Assembly: GCA_027623325.1 (NCBI GenBank)
Contig: JAQBXY010000023.1
Coordinates: 1-54,094 of the forward strand
Source of the DNA: Gemmatimonadota bacterium
GTDB lineage: Bacteria > Gemmatimonadota > Gemmatimonadetes > Longimicrobiales > Gaopeijiaceae
Length of the DNA: 54,094 nt
Direction of reading: 5' to 3'
Part shown: in pieces, positions 8,901 through 17,076 of the stretch
How positions within the stretch are numbered: the first letter of the stretch is position 1
Layout of the letters: every line of letters begins with the position of its first letter
Translations under genes and position numbers: made by a program
Notes under the pieces: generated by a model
What the model was told of the DNA's origin: nothing
Databases searched by the model: none
Seen by the model: only the letters and a program-made list of their open reading frames with translations

Positions 8901-9581
8901 GTGATATCGCGTGTGACTTGGCTTGGTGCGGTGCTGTGCGCGCTCATGGTCGCACCGTCCAATGGTACCGCGCAGGACATCGCCGACCTCGACTATGAGC
9001 ACCTGTCTTTTCGAGGCTTCGGCTTCGACTTCGGGTACATGTGGCCGAATCGGGTCGAGCCGACCGAGACGTACGCCGTGCGGTTCGACCTGGGCTACGC
9101 TGGACCGGGACTCCGAATCGTCCCTTCCGTCACTGTGTGGCGATCACCCATGGAGGCGCTGGAAATTCAGGAATTCGCCGATCGGGTCGCGGCGCTCGTG
9201 GCAGAACAGACCGGCGGGCCCCCTCCGGCTCTGGATCTTGGGGTGATCGAATACACGGATATCGCCCTCGGAATCGATGGGCACGTAGTGTGGGAGCTTC
9301 CGCTCGACTTGTTGACCTTCGGTGGGTTGGGGCTGACCGCACACTTTCTCAACGGGGACGGCGAGGCGATCGCAGGGACCTTCGTCGAGGATCTTCTCGA
9401 TTCGGTAGAGCCGGGATTCAATCTCCACTTTGGGATGGAATACCCGGTGACGAATTCCATGCGGTTGTATACCGTCGGGCGCTACGAGGTCATGCCCGAC
9501 CTCCAGTATTTTCACGCACGTGTAGGGTGGCAGATCATGATTGGCCCGAATGCGCCAGGCGAGGGTCGCGGCAATGACTGA
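8901..9581 (+). CDS. Hypothetical secreted, beta-barrel-like envelope protein
   Basis: Not recognised as a named family. With the GTG start at 8901 the protein is 226 residues and opens with a signal peptide (ISRVTWLGAVLCALMVAPSNGTAQD). The mature part has alternating amphipathic strands (FGFDFGYMWPNR, YAVRFDLGYAGPGLRIVPSVTVW, HVVWELPLDLLTFGGLGLTA, MRLYTVGRYEVMPDLQYFHARVGWQI) typical of small outer-membrane barrels such as OmpA/OmpW-like proteins. It ends without the usual terminal Phe: the barrel-like part stops at GWQIMIG and a short polar tail follows. An ATG at 8865 would add 12 residues before the signal peptide. It sits between rimO and an oxidoreductase gene and overlaps the latter by 8 bases. 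Confidence 0.75.
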   Translation: MISRVTWLGAVLCALMVAPSNGTAQDIADLDYEHLSFRGFGFDFGYMWPNRVEPTETYAVRFDLGYAGPGLRIVPSVTVWRSPMEALEIQEFADRVAALVAEQTGGPPPALDLGVIEYTDIALGIDGHVVWELPLDLLTFGGLGLTAHFLNGDGEAIAGTFVEDLLDSVEPGFNLHFGMEYPVTNSMRLYTVGRYEVMPDLQYFHARVGWQIMIGPNAPGEGRGND

Positions 9582-10590
9582 GCCTTCGCCCCCGGTCCGA
9601 CTAGGAATCGTCGGCACGGGCGCGATCAGCCAGATCGTGCACCTGCCGATTCTCGCGCAACGACCCGATGTCAACGTCGTCGCCCTTGCCGACACGGACG
9701 TGCACAAGGCGGAGGCGCTCTCTCGACGATTCGGTGTGCCCCTCGTTCTCGACACCGCCGACCTCATCGCTTTCGACGAAATCGATGCGATCGTCGTGTG
9801 CACCCCGAACGATAGCCATGAACAGCTCACGATCGCGGCGCTCGAGGCTGGCAAGCACGTTCTGGTGGAGCGTCCGATCGCCGCGTCGTCGGCGGGCGCC
9901 GCTCGTGTCATTGAGGCGGCCGAGCGTAGTGGACGTGTAGTCAGCGTCGGCCTGCCGCACCGCTTTCGACCCGAGGTGGTCGCGTTGCGAAGCTTCGTCG
10001 CGGGTGGAGAACTCGGGGCGCTCTATTCGGTCCGTGGGAGTTGGCTGATACGATCGGTCCCCGCCATGCGGTCGTCGTGGCGCAACAAGGCCTCCCGAGC
10101 CGGCGGTGGTGCGCTGATCGATCTGGGGATCTCCGCGCTCGACCTTTGTCTATGGGTGGTTGGTTTTCCCCGGATCAGGCGGGTGTCATGCGTCATCGGC
10201 CCGGGTGAGTCAGGAATCGAAGACGCGGCAACCGTCATGCTGGAAACTCAGGAAGGGATCGCGTTGACCCTCGAGGTCAGCAATCGGTTCTTCGCGGGTG
10301 AGGATCGCTACTACATCCGGGTGATGGGCCGGGAAGGATCGGGGTCGCTGCCGCCTCTTGAGGTGTTCAAGCAGCTAGGCGGGCGGCCGATGGACGTTAC
10401 TCCGCGGCAACCCAAGCCTCGGGGCGGAGAGAACCCCTACACGAATGCGTACCGACGCTTGCTCGACGACTTCGTTCGCTGCGTGTCGGGTAAGAGTGAA
10501 GCCAAGATCCCTCACGAGCAGATCCACCTGATGGAGGTGATCGAGGCGGCGTATCGGGCTGCGAGCGAGGGGCGGGAGATCGAGTTATAG
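9574..10590 (+). CDS. Gfo/Idh/MocA-family NAD(P)-dependent oxidoreductase
   Basis: Probable sugar or cyclitol dehydrogenase. The N-terminal Rossmann fold shows VRLGIVGTGAISQ and LADTD. The family's cofactor/catalytic motif E-K-P appears as VERPIA. A C-terminal alpha/beta substrate domain follows (RVIEAAERSGRVVSVGLPHRFRPEV ...). ATG 9574 was chosen because it is six codons before the Rossmann strand and overlaps the upstream stop by 8 bases; in-frame TTG 9541 and ATG 9550 would add non-conserved residues. That gives 338 residues, close to the family norm. The substrate cannot be assigned. The window also holds an inositol-phosphate synthase 4.5 kb away, but the family is too broad to link them. 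Confidence 0.88.
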   Translation: MTEPSPPVRLGIVGTGAISQIVHLPILAQRPDVNVVALADTDVHKAEALSRRFGVPLVLDTADLIAFDEIDAIVVCTPNDSHEQLTIAALEAGKHVLVERPIAASSAGAARVIEAAERSGRVVSVGLPHRFRPEVVALRSFVAGGELGALYSVRGSWLIRSVPAMRSSWRNKASRAGGGALIDLGISALDLCLWVVGFPRIRRVSCVIGPGESGIEDAATVMLETQEGIALTLEVSNRFFAGEDRYYIRVMGREGSGSLPPLEVFKQLGGRPMDVTPRQPKPRGGENPYTNAYRRLLDDFVRCVSGKSEAKIPHEQIHLMEVIEAAYRAASEGREIEL

Positions 10591-10721
10591 CCGCGTCGTG
10601 GTGCCCGCGCTCCGGCGAGCGCGTCATTCCCGCGCTGTCGGGCGTCCTCCTCGCGCTCTCGTTTCCTCCGTTTCATCCGGTTCTCCTTCCGTTCGTCGGG
10701 CTCGTTCCGTTCGCGCTCTGG

Positions 10722-12170
10722 GTGCATGGGCTGCCTGCCGATGCGAGTGGGCGCCAGGCCGCGAGGCGAGGCGCCGTCGTGTTCGGAACGACGTACTTTG
10801 GCCTCCTCTTTTACTGGATCCTCGTCGCGCTGATCTGGTTCACGAAATTGGCCGTTCTCGCGTTTGCGGCGACCCTCGCGATTCTCGTGCTCATGACCAC
10901 GGTATTCGCGTGGCTGTTGCACCACGGCTTGCACACGATGCGTGCTCCCCTCTGGGTCGTTTTGCCGGTTGCGTGGACGGCGCTCGAATGGTCGCGAGCG
11001 CACCTGCCGAGTACGCTCGCCTTCCCCTGGCTGGGGCTCGGAACGTCTCTCACGGGCGTCCCAGAGATGGTGGGGATCGCCGAGCTCGTGGGGAGTCGGG
11101 GGGTCACCTTTTGGATCGTGCTGGTGAATGCGCTGATTGCGCAGACGATCCTGAGCCTCCGCGACGGCGCTCCCTGGCGTCACCGCCTCGCCGTGATCGC
11201 GCTGGTCGTTGCCTCCCCGATCGGGTGGGGCGTGTGGAGGGCGCAGACCTTGCCTCTCCGGGCCGTCGGTCGCGTCGCCGTCGTTCAACCCAACATTCCC
11301 GAGCACGTGAAACTAGACGGTGCAGCGGGGCTGGACAGCACGTTCGCCGCCCTAGATCGACTCATTCCTTCGATCGCCCCGGGAGCGGTCGACGTCGTCG
11401 TTCTCCCCGAGGTGACGCTCAATCTCTTCCTCCGGTCGAGCCGCTTCGACAGCGAGCGGCTTCGCATGCAAGCGTACAGTCGGGAGGTCGGTGCCCCTCT
11501 CGTCTTCGGTAGTCTGGGCTTTTCCGTTCCCGCACGGGGAGGGGTCACGCCGTATAACTCGGCGTTCGTGATGGAGCCCCAAGGGCTCACGGATTTTCAG
11601 TACGACAAGCACTTTCTCGTCCCTATCGTCGAACGGGTGCCTTTCTTGCCGCGCAGCCTCACCGAGGAAATGCCGTACTTCGGAGCCTACGGAGTCGGAC
11701 GAGAGTGGCCGCTGATCGAGGTCGATGAAACGCGCTACGGCGTATTGATCTGCTACGAATCCACGTATCCGGAGGGTGCGCGTGCCCTTCGATGGGAGGG
11801 TGCCGATGTGCTCCTCAACATCACGAACGATGCGTGGTATGGGCGCGAACCCCTGTACGCACGGACCACCGCCCTCTGGCAGCACCCCGCTCATATGGTG
11901 ATGAGGGCCATAGAGAACCGGGTGGGGGTGGCGCGGGCGGCGAACACGGGGATCTCCATGTACGTGGACCCGATCGGGCGCGTCTACAATCCGACGCCGC
12001 TCTTCGAGGAGGCAACGGTCATCGATGAGGTCTACACCACCGATGTGCTGACCTTTTATACGCGCTATGGAGACCTGGTGGGCAACGGCGCAGCGTTCGC
12101 GGCTCTCCTCATGGCCCTTTCGCTGATCGTGGCGCGTCCATCACTGGACCCCCTCGAGAGAGTCGTTTAA
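10722..12170 (+). CDS. lnt: Apolipoprotein N-acyltransferase (start uncertain, coding begins upstream)
   Basis: Adds the third acyl chain to lipoproteins in the inner membrane, making them substrates for the Lol system (lolA is nearby). The protein has several membrane helices, then a nitrilase-fold domain with the expected catalytic triad: Glu230 in VVLPEVTLN, Lys296 in YDKHFLVP, Cys344 in LICYEST (numbered from GTG 10722). GTG 10722 is only the first legal start. The same frame upstream, from about 10623, reads IPALSGVLLALSFPPF and PFVGLVPFALW, the usual first Lnt membrane helix, but holds no ATG, GTG or TTG back to the stop at 10497. The true start is therefore a non-standard codon (ATT 10626 or CTG 10635) or an indel hides it. 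Confidence 0.92.
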   Translation: MHGLPADASGRQAARRGAVVFGTTYFGLLFYWILVALIWFTKLAVLAFAATLAILVLMTTVFAWLLHHGLHTMRAPLWVVLPVAWTALEWSRAHLPSTLAFPWLGLGTSLTGVPEMVGIAELVGSRGVTFWIVLVNALIAQTILSLRDGAPWRHRLAVIALVVASPIGWGVWRAQTLPLRAVGRVAVVQPNIPEHVKLDGAAGLDSTFAALDRLIPSIAPGAVDVVVLPEVTLNLFLRSSRFDSERLRMQAYSREVGAPLVFGSLGFSVPARGGVTPYNSAFVMEPQGLTDFQYDKHFLVPIVERVPFLPRSLTEEMPYFGAYGVGREWPLIEVDETRYGVLICYESTYPEGARALRWEGADVLLNITNDAWYGREPLYARTTALWQHPAHMVMRAIENRVGVARAANTGISMYVDPIGRVYNPTPLFEEATVIDEVYTTDVLTFYTRYGDLVGNGAAFAALLMALSLIVARPSLDPLERVV

Positions 12171-12173
12171 GTT
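12145..12173 (+). promoter_or_regulatory. Candidate promoter for rpmE
   Basis: TGGACC (12145-12150), 17 bases, then TAAGTT (12168-12173), overlapping the end of lnt. The TAnnTT hexamer recurs at similar spacing before other genes in the window. Matched by eye only. Confidence 0.3.
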
Positions 12174-12274
12174 TTCCAGGCTATGCCCCAACGTTCAAAA
12201 TCGAGGACGGGCGGACAGGCCTCGGGCTGAAGCGATCGTGCTCGCCCGAATCACTCAGGCGTTTGGAGCAGGAC

Positions 12275-12484
12275 ATGAAGCAGGGCATCCATCCCGACTA
12301 CATGACGGCGACGGTGGTTTGTGCCTGTGGGAATCGTTTCGAGACGATGTCCACGCGGGACGAGGTCCACGTGGAAATCTGTGCCGTATGTCATCCGTTT
12401 TATACGGGCAAGCAGCGTCTCATCGATACCGCGGGTCGCGTCGACCGCTTCAACAAGATGTACCAGAAGGCCGCAAAGGAGTGA
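12275..12484 (+). CDS. rpmE: 50S ribosomal protein L31 (zinc-binding type)
   Basis: Ribosomal protein L31 bridges the two ribosomal subunits. The 69-residue protein reads MKQGIHPDY, then [17 protein letters not shown] and the signature [11 protein letters not shown]. All four zinc-ligand cysteines are present (a CxC and a CxxC), so this is the zinc-containing C+ form rather than the zinc-independent paralogue. ATG 12275 is preceded by GGAG six bases upstream; an in-frame TTG at 12263 would add MEQD and is less likely. It precedes prfA, a frequent neighbour. The 116 bases between the two show no clear signal. Confidence 0.96.
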   Translation: MKQGIHPDYMTATVVCACGNRFETMSTRDEVHVEICAVCHPFYTGKQRLIDTAGRVDRFNKMYQKAAKE

Positions 12485-12600
12485 TCGGGCAGGCTGGGCT
12501 CATCACCCGCCCGGCCGCTCGCGCACCCTCGCTGATCAGTAGGTCCTCTCGGGCCCGGTGATCCACTCTCTCCCGTTGGCGGCCTCCTGAGCCGTACCGT

Positions 12601-13698
12601 ATGAAGGCCCCGATCCTCGACCCGAAATTGGACGAGCGACTCGCCGACGCGGAGCGCCGCTTCGTCGGAGCCGAGGAGGCACTGGCCAGCCCCGAAGTCA
12701 TTTCGAACATCGAGAAACTCAAGAGCTTTGGGCAGGAACGGGCCCAGCTCGAACCCGTGGTCGCGGTAGGTCGTGAGTTGAGGGACGTGCTCGAAGAGTT
12801 TGCCGGCGCTTCAGAGCTTCTGCATGCCTCCGAGGATCCAGAGATGCGGGCGCTGGCCGAAGAGGAGACCGAGGCGCTCTCGGAGCGACTGGAGGTCCTC
12901 GTGTCGCGCGCGAAGGAGTTGCTGATTCCGCCGGATCCGCTCGCTGATCGTACAGCCGTGGTTGAGATCCGAGCCGGGACGGGGGGTGACGAAGCCGGCT
13001 TGTTTGCTGCCGAACTCATGCGGATGTACCGCCTGTTCGCGGAGCAGCAGGGGTGGTCCATCGAACTGATGAGTGTCTCCGAGGGCATCCCCGGCGCGAT
13101 CAAGGAGGCGATCTTCATGATCAGCGGCCGCGGCGTATACGGTCGACTGCGGTACGAGTCGGGTGTACACCGTGTGCAGAGGGTCCCCAGCACGGAGAGC
13201 GGCGGGCGTATCCACACCTCCGCAGCAACCGTAGCTGTCCTACCCGAGGCGGAGGAAGTGGACGTACAGATCGACCCCAACGACCTCCGTATCGACGTAT
13301 TCCGGTCGTCGGGTCCCGGAGGTCAATCCGTGAACACGACCGATTCGGCTGTGCGCATCACGCACATCCCCTCGGGCCTCGTGGTGTCATGCCAGGATGA
13401 GAAGTCGCAGCACAAGAACAAGGCGAAGGGGCTAAAGGTGCTGCGAAGTCGGCTCCTCGACCTCAAGATCGCCGAGTCGGAAGCGAAGAGGGCTCGAGAG
13501 CGGAAGAACCAGGTTGGAACCGGTGATCGCTCCGGAAAGATTCGCACGTACAACTTTCCGCAGAGTCGCGTCACCGACCATCGGATCGGACTTACGCTGC
13601 ACCGGCTGTCCGACGTGCTCAACGGAGACCTGGCCGAGTTGATTGCGGCGCTCCGGCTCGCGGATCAAGAGGAGCGGATGGCGGCGGAAGAAGCGTGA
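12601..13698 (+). CDS. prfA: Peptide chain release factor 1
   Basis: Recognises UAA and UAG stop codons and triggers peptide release. The 365-residue protein has the N-terminal helical domain, the codon-recognition tripeptide in RVPSTESGGRIHTS (PST, fitting the RF1 PxT pattern and not the RF2 SPF), and the catalytic loop SSGPGGQSVNTTDSAVRITH with the GGQ whose Gln is methylated by PrmC. The prmC gene follows directly with a 4-base GTGA overlap, so enzyme and substrate are co-translated. ATG 12601 is the first in frame with a plausible N-terminus. Confidence 0.97.
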   Translation: MKAPILDPKLDERLADAERRFVGAEEALASPEVISNIEKLKSFGQERAQLEPVVAVGRELRDVLEEFAGASELLHASEDPEMRALAEEETEALSERLEVLVSRAKELLIPPDPLADRTAVVEIRAGTGGDEAGLFAAELMRMYRLFAEQQGWSIELMSVSEGIPGAIKEAIFMISGRGVYGRLRYESGVHRVQRVPSTESGGRIHTSAATVAVLPEAEEVDVQIDPNDLRIDVFRSSGPGGQSVNTTDSAVRITHIPSGLVVSCQDEKSQHKNKAKGLKVLRSRLLDLKIAESEAKRARERKNQVGTGDRSGKIRTYNFPQSRVTDHRIGLTLHRLSDVLNGDLAELIAALRLADQEERMAAEEA

Positions 13699-14612
13699 GT
13701 GTGGGCGACTCAGGCCCCGGCGCATCGGGCGTCGGCGGTGGGGACGGAGATCGATGGACGGTGCTCCGATTGATCCTCTGGAGCGCCGATTATCTCCGGG
13801 AGAAGGGTGTAGCGTCAGGCCGGCTCGACGCTGAGCATCTTCTGGCTCACGTGGTGGGGGTCCCCAGATTGCAGCTGTACCTCGGCTTCGAGCGTCCGCT
13901 CACCTCGGCCGAACTCGACGGATTCCGCCCGCTTCTGAAGCGCCGTGCTTCCCGCGAGCCGCTACAGTACATCGTGGGGCGACAACCTTTTCGTGAACTG
14001 AACCTGCATGTTTCGCCGAAAGTGCTCATTCCGCGACCGGAGACCGAAGTGCTGGTCGGGGAGATCTTGAGGTGGGCCCGTGAACAGGATCGACAGGATG
14101 CGACGGCACTCGATGTCGGTACTGGCTCCGGCGCCATCGGACTCTCTTTGGCTTTCGAGGGGGCCTTTGCTAGCGTTGTGGCGACCGACGTCGCCGAAGG
14201 TGCACTCGAAGTGGCTCGTCGGAACCGCGAAGCGGTTCATGTGAAGGGCAAGATCGACTTTCGGATGGGCTCTCTATTCGAGCCCATGGGAGCCGACGAG
14301 CGTTTCGATATCATCGCCTCGAATCCACCTTACGTGGCCGAGTCGGACGAAGAGTCCCTCGAACCCGAAGTGAGGGATTGGGAGCCGAGAGGGGCACTCT
14401 TTGGCGGAGTAGATGGTTTGGACGTGTTACGCAGATTGTGTTGGGAGGCGAGCGGACACCTAAAGGCGGGTGGGCTCCTCGCGCTGGAAGTGGGGTTCGG
14501 TCAGGCTCGAGCGGTGGCGGGCCTGCTCGAGGGTACCGGCTCGTATGAGGATGTACGGGTGGTGCGGGATTATTCGGGGAAGGAGCGTTTCGTGCTCGCG
14601 CACGGGGCTTAG
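13695..14612 (+). CDS. prmC: Release factor glutamine methyltransferase
   Basis: SAM-dependent N5-methylation of the GGQ glutamine in release factors. The N-terminal helical domain has LDAEHLLAHVVGVPRLQLYLG, and PLQYIVGRQPFRELNLHVSP is family-specific. Then come IPRPETE, the SAM-binding motif ALDVGTGSGAIGLSLA and the catalytic NPPY in IIASNPPYVAESD. GTG 13695 overlaps the prfA stop and gives 305 residues. The first 20 residues are Gly-rich and not conserved, so translation could start later, for example at a GTG near 13758, but coupling favours the first GTG. Confidence 0.95.
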   Translation: MSVGDSGPGASGVGGGDGDRWTVLRLILWSADYLREKGVASGRLDAEHLLAHVVGVPRLQLYLGFERPLTSAELDGFRPLLKRRASREPLQYIVGRQPFRELNLHVSPKVLIPRPETEVLVGEILRWAREQDRQDATALDVGTGSGAIGLSLAFEGAFASVVATDVAEGALEVARRNREAVHVKGKIDFRMGSLFEPMGADERFDIIASNPPYVAESDEESLEPEVRDWEPRGALFGGVDGLDVLRRLCWEASGHLKAGGLLALEVGFGQARAVAGLLEGTGSYEDVRVVRDYSGKERFVLAHGA

Positions 14613-14657
14613 AGATCAAGGTGGCGTTCAAGGCCACGAACCGATGGAGATGATCGG

Positions 14658-15017
14658 ATGGCAGGGATACACGACATGGCACGGGACCTCGGCGGAGCGC
14701 TGGCCCGAACCGACGAATACCAGGCGCTCAAGCGAGCGATGGCTTCCGCCGACGAAGACCGGGATCTGGTCGAGATTCGGAACCGAATTCAGAGTCTCGA
14801 AGAGCAGTTGGAGGCTTCGTTGCGCGTTGGGAAGGAACCGGAGGACGCTCTCAAGCAAGCGTATGGTGAGACCGCCGAGGAGTTGCAGGCGATGCCCGGT
14901 TTCCAGAGGCTCGTCGCGGCTCAGACGAATTTCGAGAAAGTGATGTACAAGGTGAACGAGACCGTGGCGAAGGGCATCGAAGAGGGAGCCCAGAGTCGCA
15001 TCATCATTGCGTCGTAG
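14658..15017 (+). CDS. YlbF/YmcA-family protein
   Basis: A 119-residue all-helical protein. The pattern (ALARTDEYQALKRAM near the start, a central EEQLEASLRVGKEPEDAL, then MPGFQRLVAAQTNFEKVMYKVNETVAKGI) matches the Com_YlbF family. In Bacillus subtilis YlbF and YmcA form a complex that modulates RNase Y and development; in Gram-negative bacteria the role is unknown. ATG 14658 has GGAG about 8 bases upstream. It stands alone between prmC and the inositol-phosphate synthase gene. The family call rests on pattern recognition of the helical spacing and is less secure than those of its neighbours. Confidence 0.7.
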   Translation: MAGIHDMARDLGGALARTDEYQALKRAMASADEDRDLVEIRNRIQSLEEQLEASLRVGKEPEDALKQAYGETAEELQAMPGFQRLVAAQTNFEKVMYKVNETVAKGIEEGAQSRIIIAS

Positions 15018-15063
15018 CCCCATGCTAGCGACCGGGACATAAACGAGAACAGTCGAGGAAGAC

Positions 15064-16380
15064 GTGAAAAAGCCAAGTGAGATCAAGCCCGCAACCGGGA
15101 AGCTCGGCGTCTTGTTGCCGGGCTTCGGTGCCGTCGCCACCACCTTCGTCGCGGGCGTCGAAGCGATCCGACGGGGGATAGCCGAGCCCATCGGCAGCTT
15201 GACTCAGCTCAACACCATACGCTTGGGCAAGCGGACGGATGGACGTACCCCGCGCATCAAGGATTTCGTCCCGCTCACCGAACTCGACGACCTCGTGTTC
15301 GGCGCCTGGGACCCGATTCCTGACGACGGGTATGCCAGTGCCATCAACGCCGGGGTGCTTCAAAAGGAAAAGCACCTCGATCCGATCAAGGATTTCCTCA
15401 CCTCGATCAAGCCGATGCCGGCGGTGTTCGACACGAGTTACGTGAAGAAGTTGGAGGGCCCCAATGTGAAGTCGGGTGCCACCAAGCGGGATCTCGCCGA
15501 GCAGCTGCGTGAGGATATCCGCCGCTTCAAGAAAGAGAACGACTGCGCCCGGCTCGTGATGGTTTGGTGCGGCTCGACCGAGATCTACGTGAGGCCCAGC
15601 GCCGTGCACGAGACGATCGAGTCGTTCGAGAAGGGCATGGACGAGAACCACAAGGACATCGCTCCGAGCCAGCTCTATGCCTACGCGGCGATCATGGAAG
15701 GTGTGCCTTATGCGAACGGGGCCCCGAATCTGTCGGCTGATTTCGCGGCGCTCGAGAGCCTCGCCAAGACGAAAGGCGTGCCGATTTGTGGGAAGGACTT
15801 CAAGACCGGTCAGACACTCATGAAGACGATTCTGGCACCGGGCTTCAAGACGCGGATGCTGGGGCTGTCCGGGTGGTTCAGTACCAACATCCTGGGCAAC
15901 CGCGACGGCGAGGTGCTCGACGATCCCGAGTCGTTCAAGAGCAAGGAAGTCTCAAAGCTCGGCGTGCTCGAGAACATCCTCCAGCCCGAGATGTACCCGC
16001 AGCTCTACGGCAACATGTATCACAAGGTGCGGATCAACTACTACCCGCCGCGTGGTGACAACAAGGAAGGGTGGGACAACATCGACATCTTCGGATGGAT
16101 GGGGTACGAAATGCAGATCAAGGTCGACTTCCTGTGCAGGGATTCGATCTTGGCAGCGCCGATCGTGCTCGACCTGGCCATCTTCCTCGATCTCGCCAGC
16201 CGAGCGGGGATGAGCGGCATTCAGGAGTGGTTGTCCTTCTACTTCAAGTCCCCGCAGACCGCGCCCGGGCTTTATGCCGAGCATGACATCTTCATTCAGC
16301 ATTGGAAGCTCAAGAACACGCTTCGTTGGATGATGGGTGAAGAGATGGTGACCCATCTGGGGGTCGAGTACTACGACTGA
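15064..16380 (+). CDS. ino1: myo-Inositol-1-phosphate synthase
   Basis: NAD-dependent isomerisation of glucose 6-phosphate to inositol 1-phosphate, the first step to inositol and inositol phospholipids. The 438-residue protein starts with a Rossmann segment (LGVLLPGFGAVATTFVAGVEA). It carries the family's catalytic-domain motifs GKDFKTGQT, LSGWFSTNILGNRDGEVL and KVDFLCRDSILAAPIVLDL, with conserved lysines at the first and last of these. This relates it to the eukaryotic/archaeal/actinobacterial group. GTG 15064 has AGGA about 6 bases upstream. Its TGA shares one base with the tmk start. No inositol monophosphatase or phosphatidylinositol synthase gene is in view, so the inositol's final use is unknown. 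Confidence 0.92.
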   Translation: MKKPSEIKPATGKLGVLLPGFGAVATTFVAGVEAIRRGIAEPIGSLTQLNTIRLGKRTDGRTPRIKDFVPLTELDDLVFGAWDPIPDDGYASAINAGVLQKEKHLDPIKDFLTSIKPMPAVFDTSYVKKLEGPNVKSGATKRDLAEQLREDIRRFKKENDCARLVMVWCGSTEIYVRPSAVHETIESFEKGMDENHKDIAPSQLYAYAAIMEGVPYANGAPNLSADFAALESLAKTKGVPICGKDFKTGQTLMKTILAPGFKTRMLGLSGWFSTNILGNRDGEVLDDPESFKSKEVSKLGVLENILQPEMYPQLYGNMYHKVRINYYPPRGDNKEGWDNIDIFGWMGYEMQIKVDFLCRDSILAAPIVLDLAIFLDLASRAGMSGIQEWLSFYFKSPQTAPGLYAEHDIFIQHWKLKNTLRWMMGEEMVTHLGVEYYD

Positions 16381-17060
16381 TGGGTGAGGCAGGGCGATTC
16401 ATCGTATTGGAGGGCGGCGACGGCGTCGGGAAAACGACGCAGGCCGCCCTCCTTTCGTCCTGGTTCCAGGCGATGGAGCTTCCCTATCTCTCGACGCGCG
16501 AGCCTGGTGGAACGCCGGTGGGGGAGGCCATCCGCGAAATCGTTCTGGCGCGCAAAGACCTCCCCATGCCCGCCGAATCCGAGTTACTCCTGATTCTGGC
16601 GGCCCGAGCGGCCTTCGTGCACGACGTGGTTCGGCCGGCACTCGCGGCCGGGAAGGTTGTGTTGGCGGATCGGTTCTCCCTCTCCACGCTCGCCTATCAG
16701 GGGTACGGGCGCGGTCTCGAGCTCCGTCGAGTGCGGGACGGCATTCGCATCGCGACGGACGGCCTCGAGCCCGACATCTACCTCGTCCTCGACCTCCCGA
16801 ACGATGAGGGGCGGGATCGACAGCAAAGAGCGGGGGCCGAGGCCGACCGCATCGAACGAGAAGGAAAGGAGTTCCGGGAAGCGGTGCGAGCGGGCTACCT
16901 TGCGTTGGCCGAGTCGGAGCCGCGCGCCGAGATCGTAAACGCTCGAGGCGCGCCCGAGGAGGTTCACGCGAGGATTCGCGATCGACTCGTGGCGCGATTT
17001 CCGACAACCTTCCATGCGCACGGCGCGCGGGATCGCACGGGATGGGAAGACGACGAGTGA
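16380..17060 (+). CDS. tmk: Thymidylate kinase
   Basis: Phosphorylates dTMP to dTDP with ATP. The P-loop EGGDGVGKTTQ is at residues 11-21, with the dTMP-binding STREPGGTPVGEAIR, the DRFSLSTLAYQG motif and the Arg-containing lid (DRQQRAGAEADRIEREG). The protein is 226 residues, slightly longer than usual because of a polar C-terminal tail. ATG 16380 overlaps the previous stop by one base (TGATG), favouring reinitiation. The S41 protease gene follows after 16 bases. Confidence 0.95.
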   Translation: MGEAGRFIVLEGGDGVGKTTQAALLSSWFQAMELPYLSTREPGGTPVGEAIREIVLARKDLPMPAESELLLILAARAAFVHDVVRPALAAGKVVLADRFSLSTLAYQGYGRGLELRRVRDGIRIATDGLEPDIYLVLDLPNDEGRDRQQRAGAEADRIEREGKEFREAVRAGYLALAESEPRAEIVNARGAPEEVHARIRDRLVARFPTTFHAHGARDRTGWEDDE

Positions 17061-17076
17061 CAGAGGACGGACGGAC

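Noticed and set aside
10598-11512. Plus-strand frame of 304 codons starting at GTG 10598
   Set aside because: The translation is Arg-rich with no domain, whereas the overlapping lnt frame has the catalytic triad. Its first codons are kept only as a possible frameshifted start of lnt.
12185-12274. Possible tRNA or L31 leader before rpmE (GTTCAAAATC resembles a T-loop)
   Set aside because: The flanking bases do not form a T stem or acceptor stem; CGGGCG/CGCCCG can pair only across a 29-base loop. No RNA gene can be supported.
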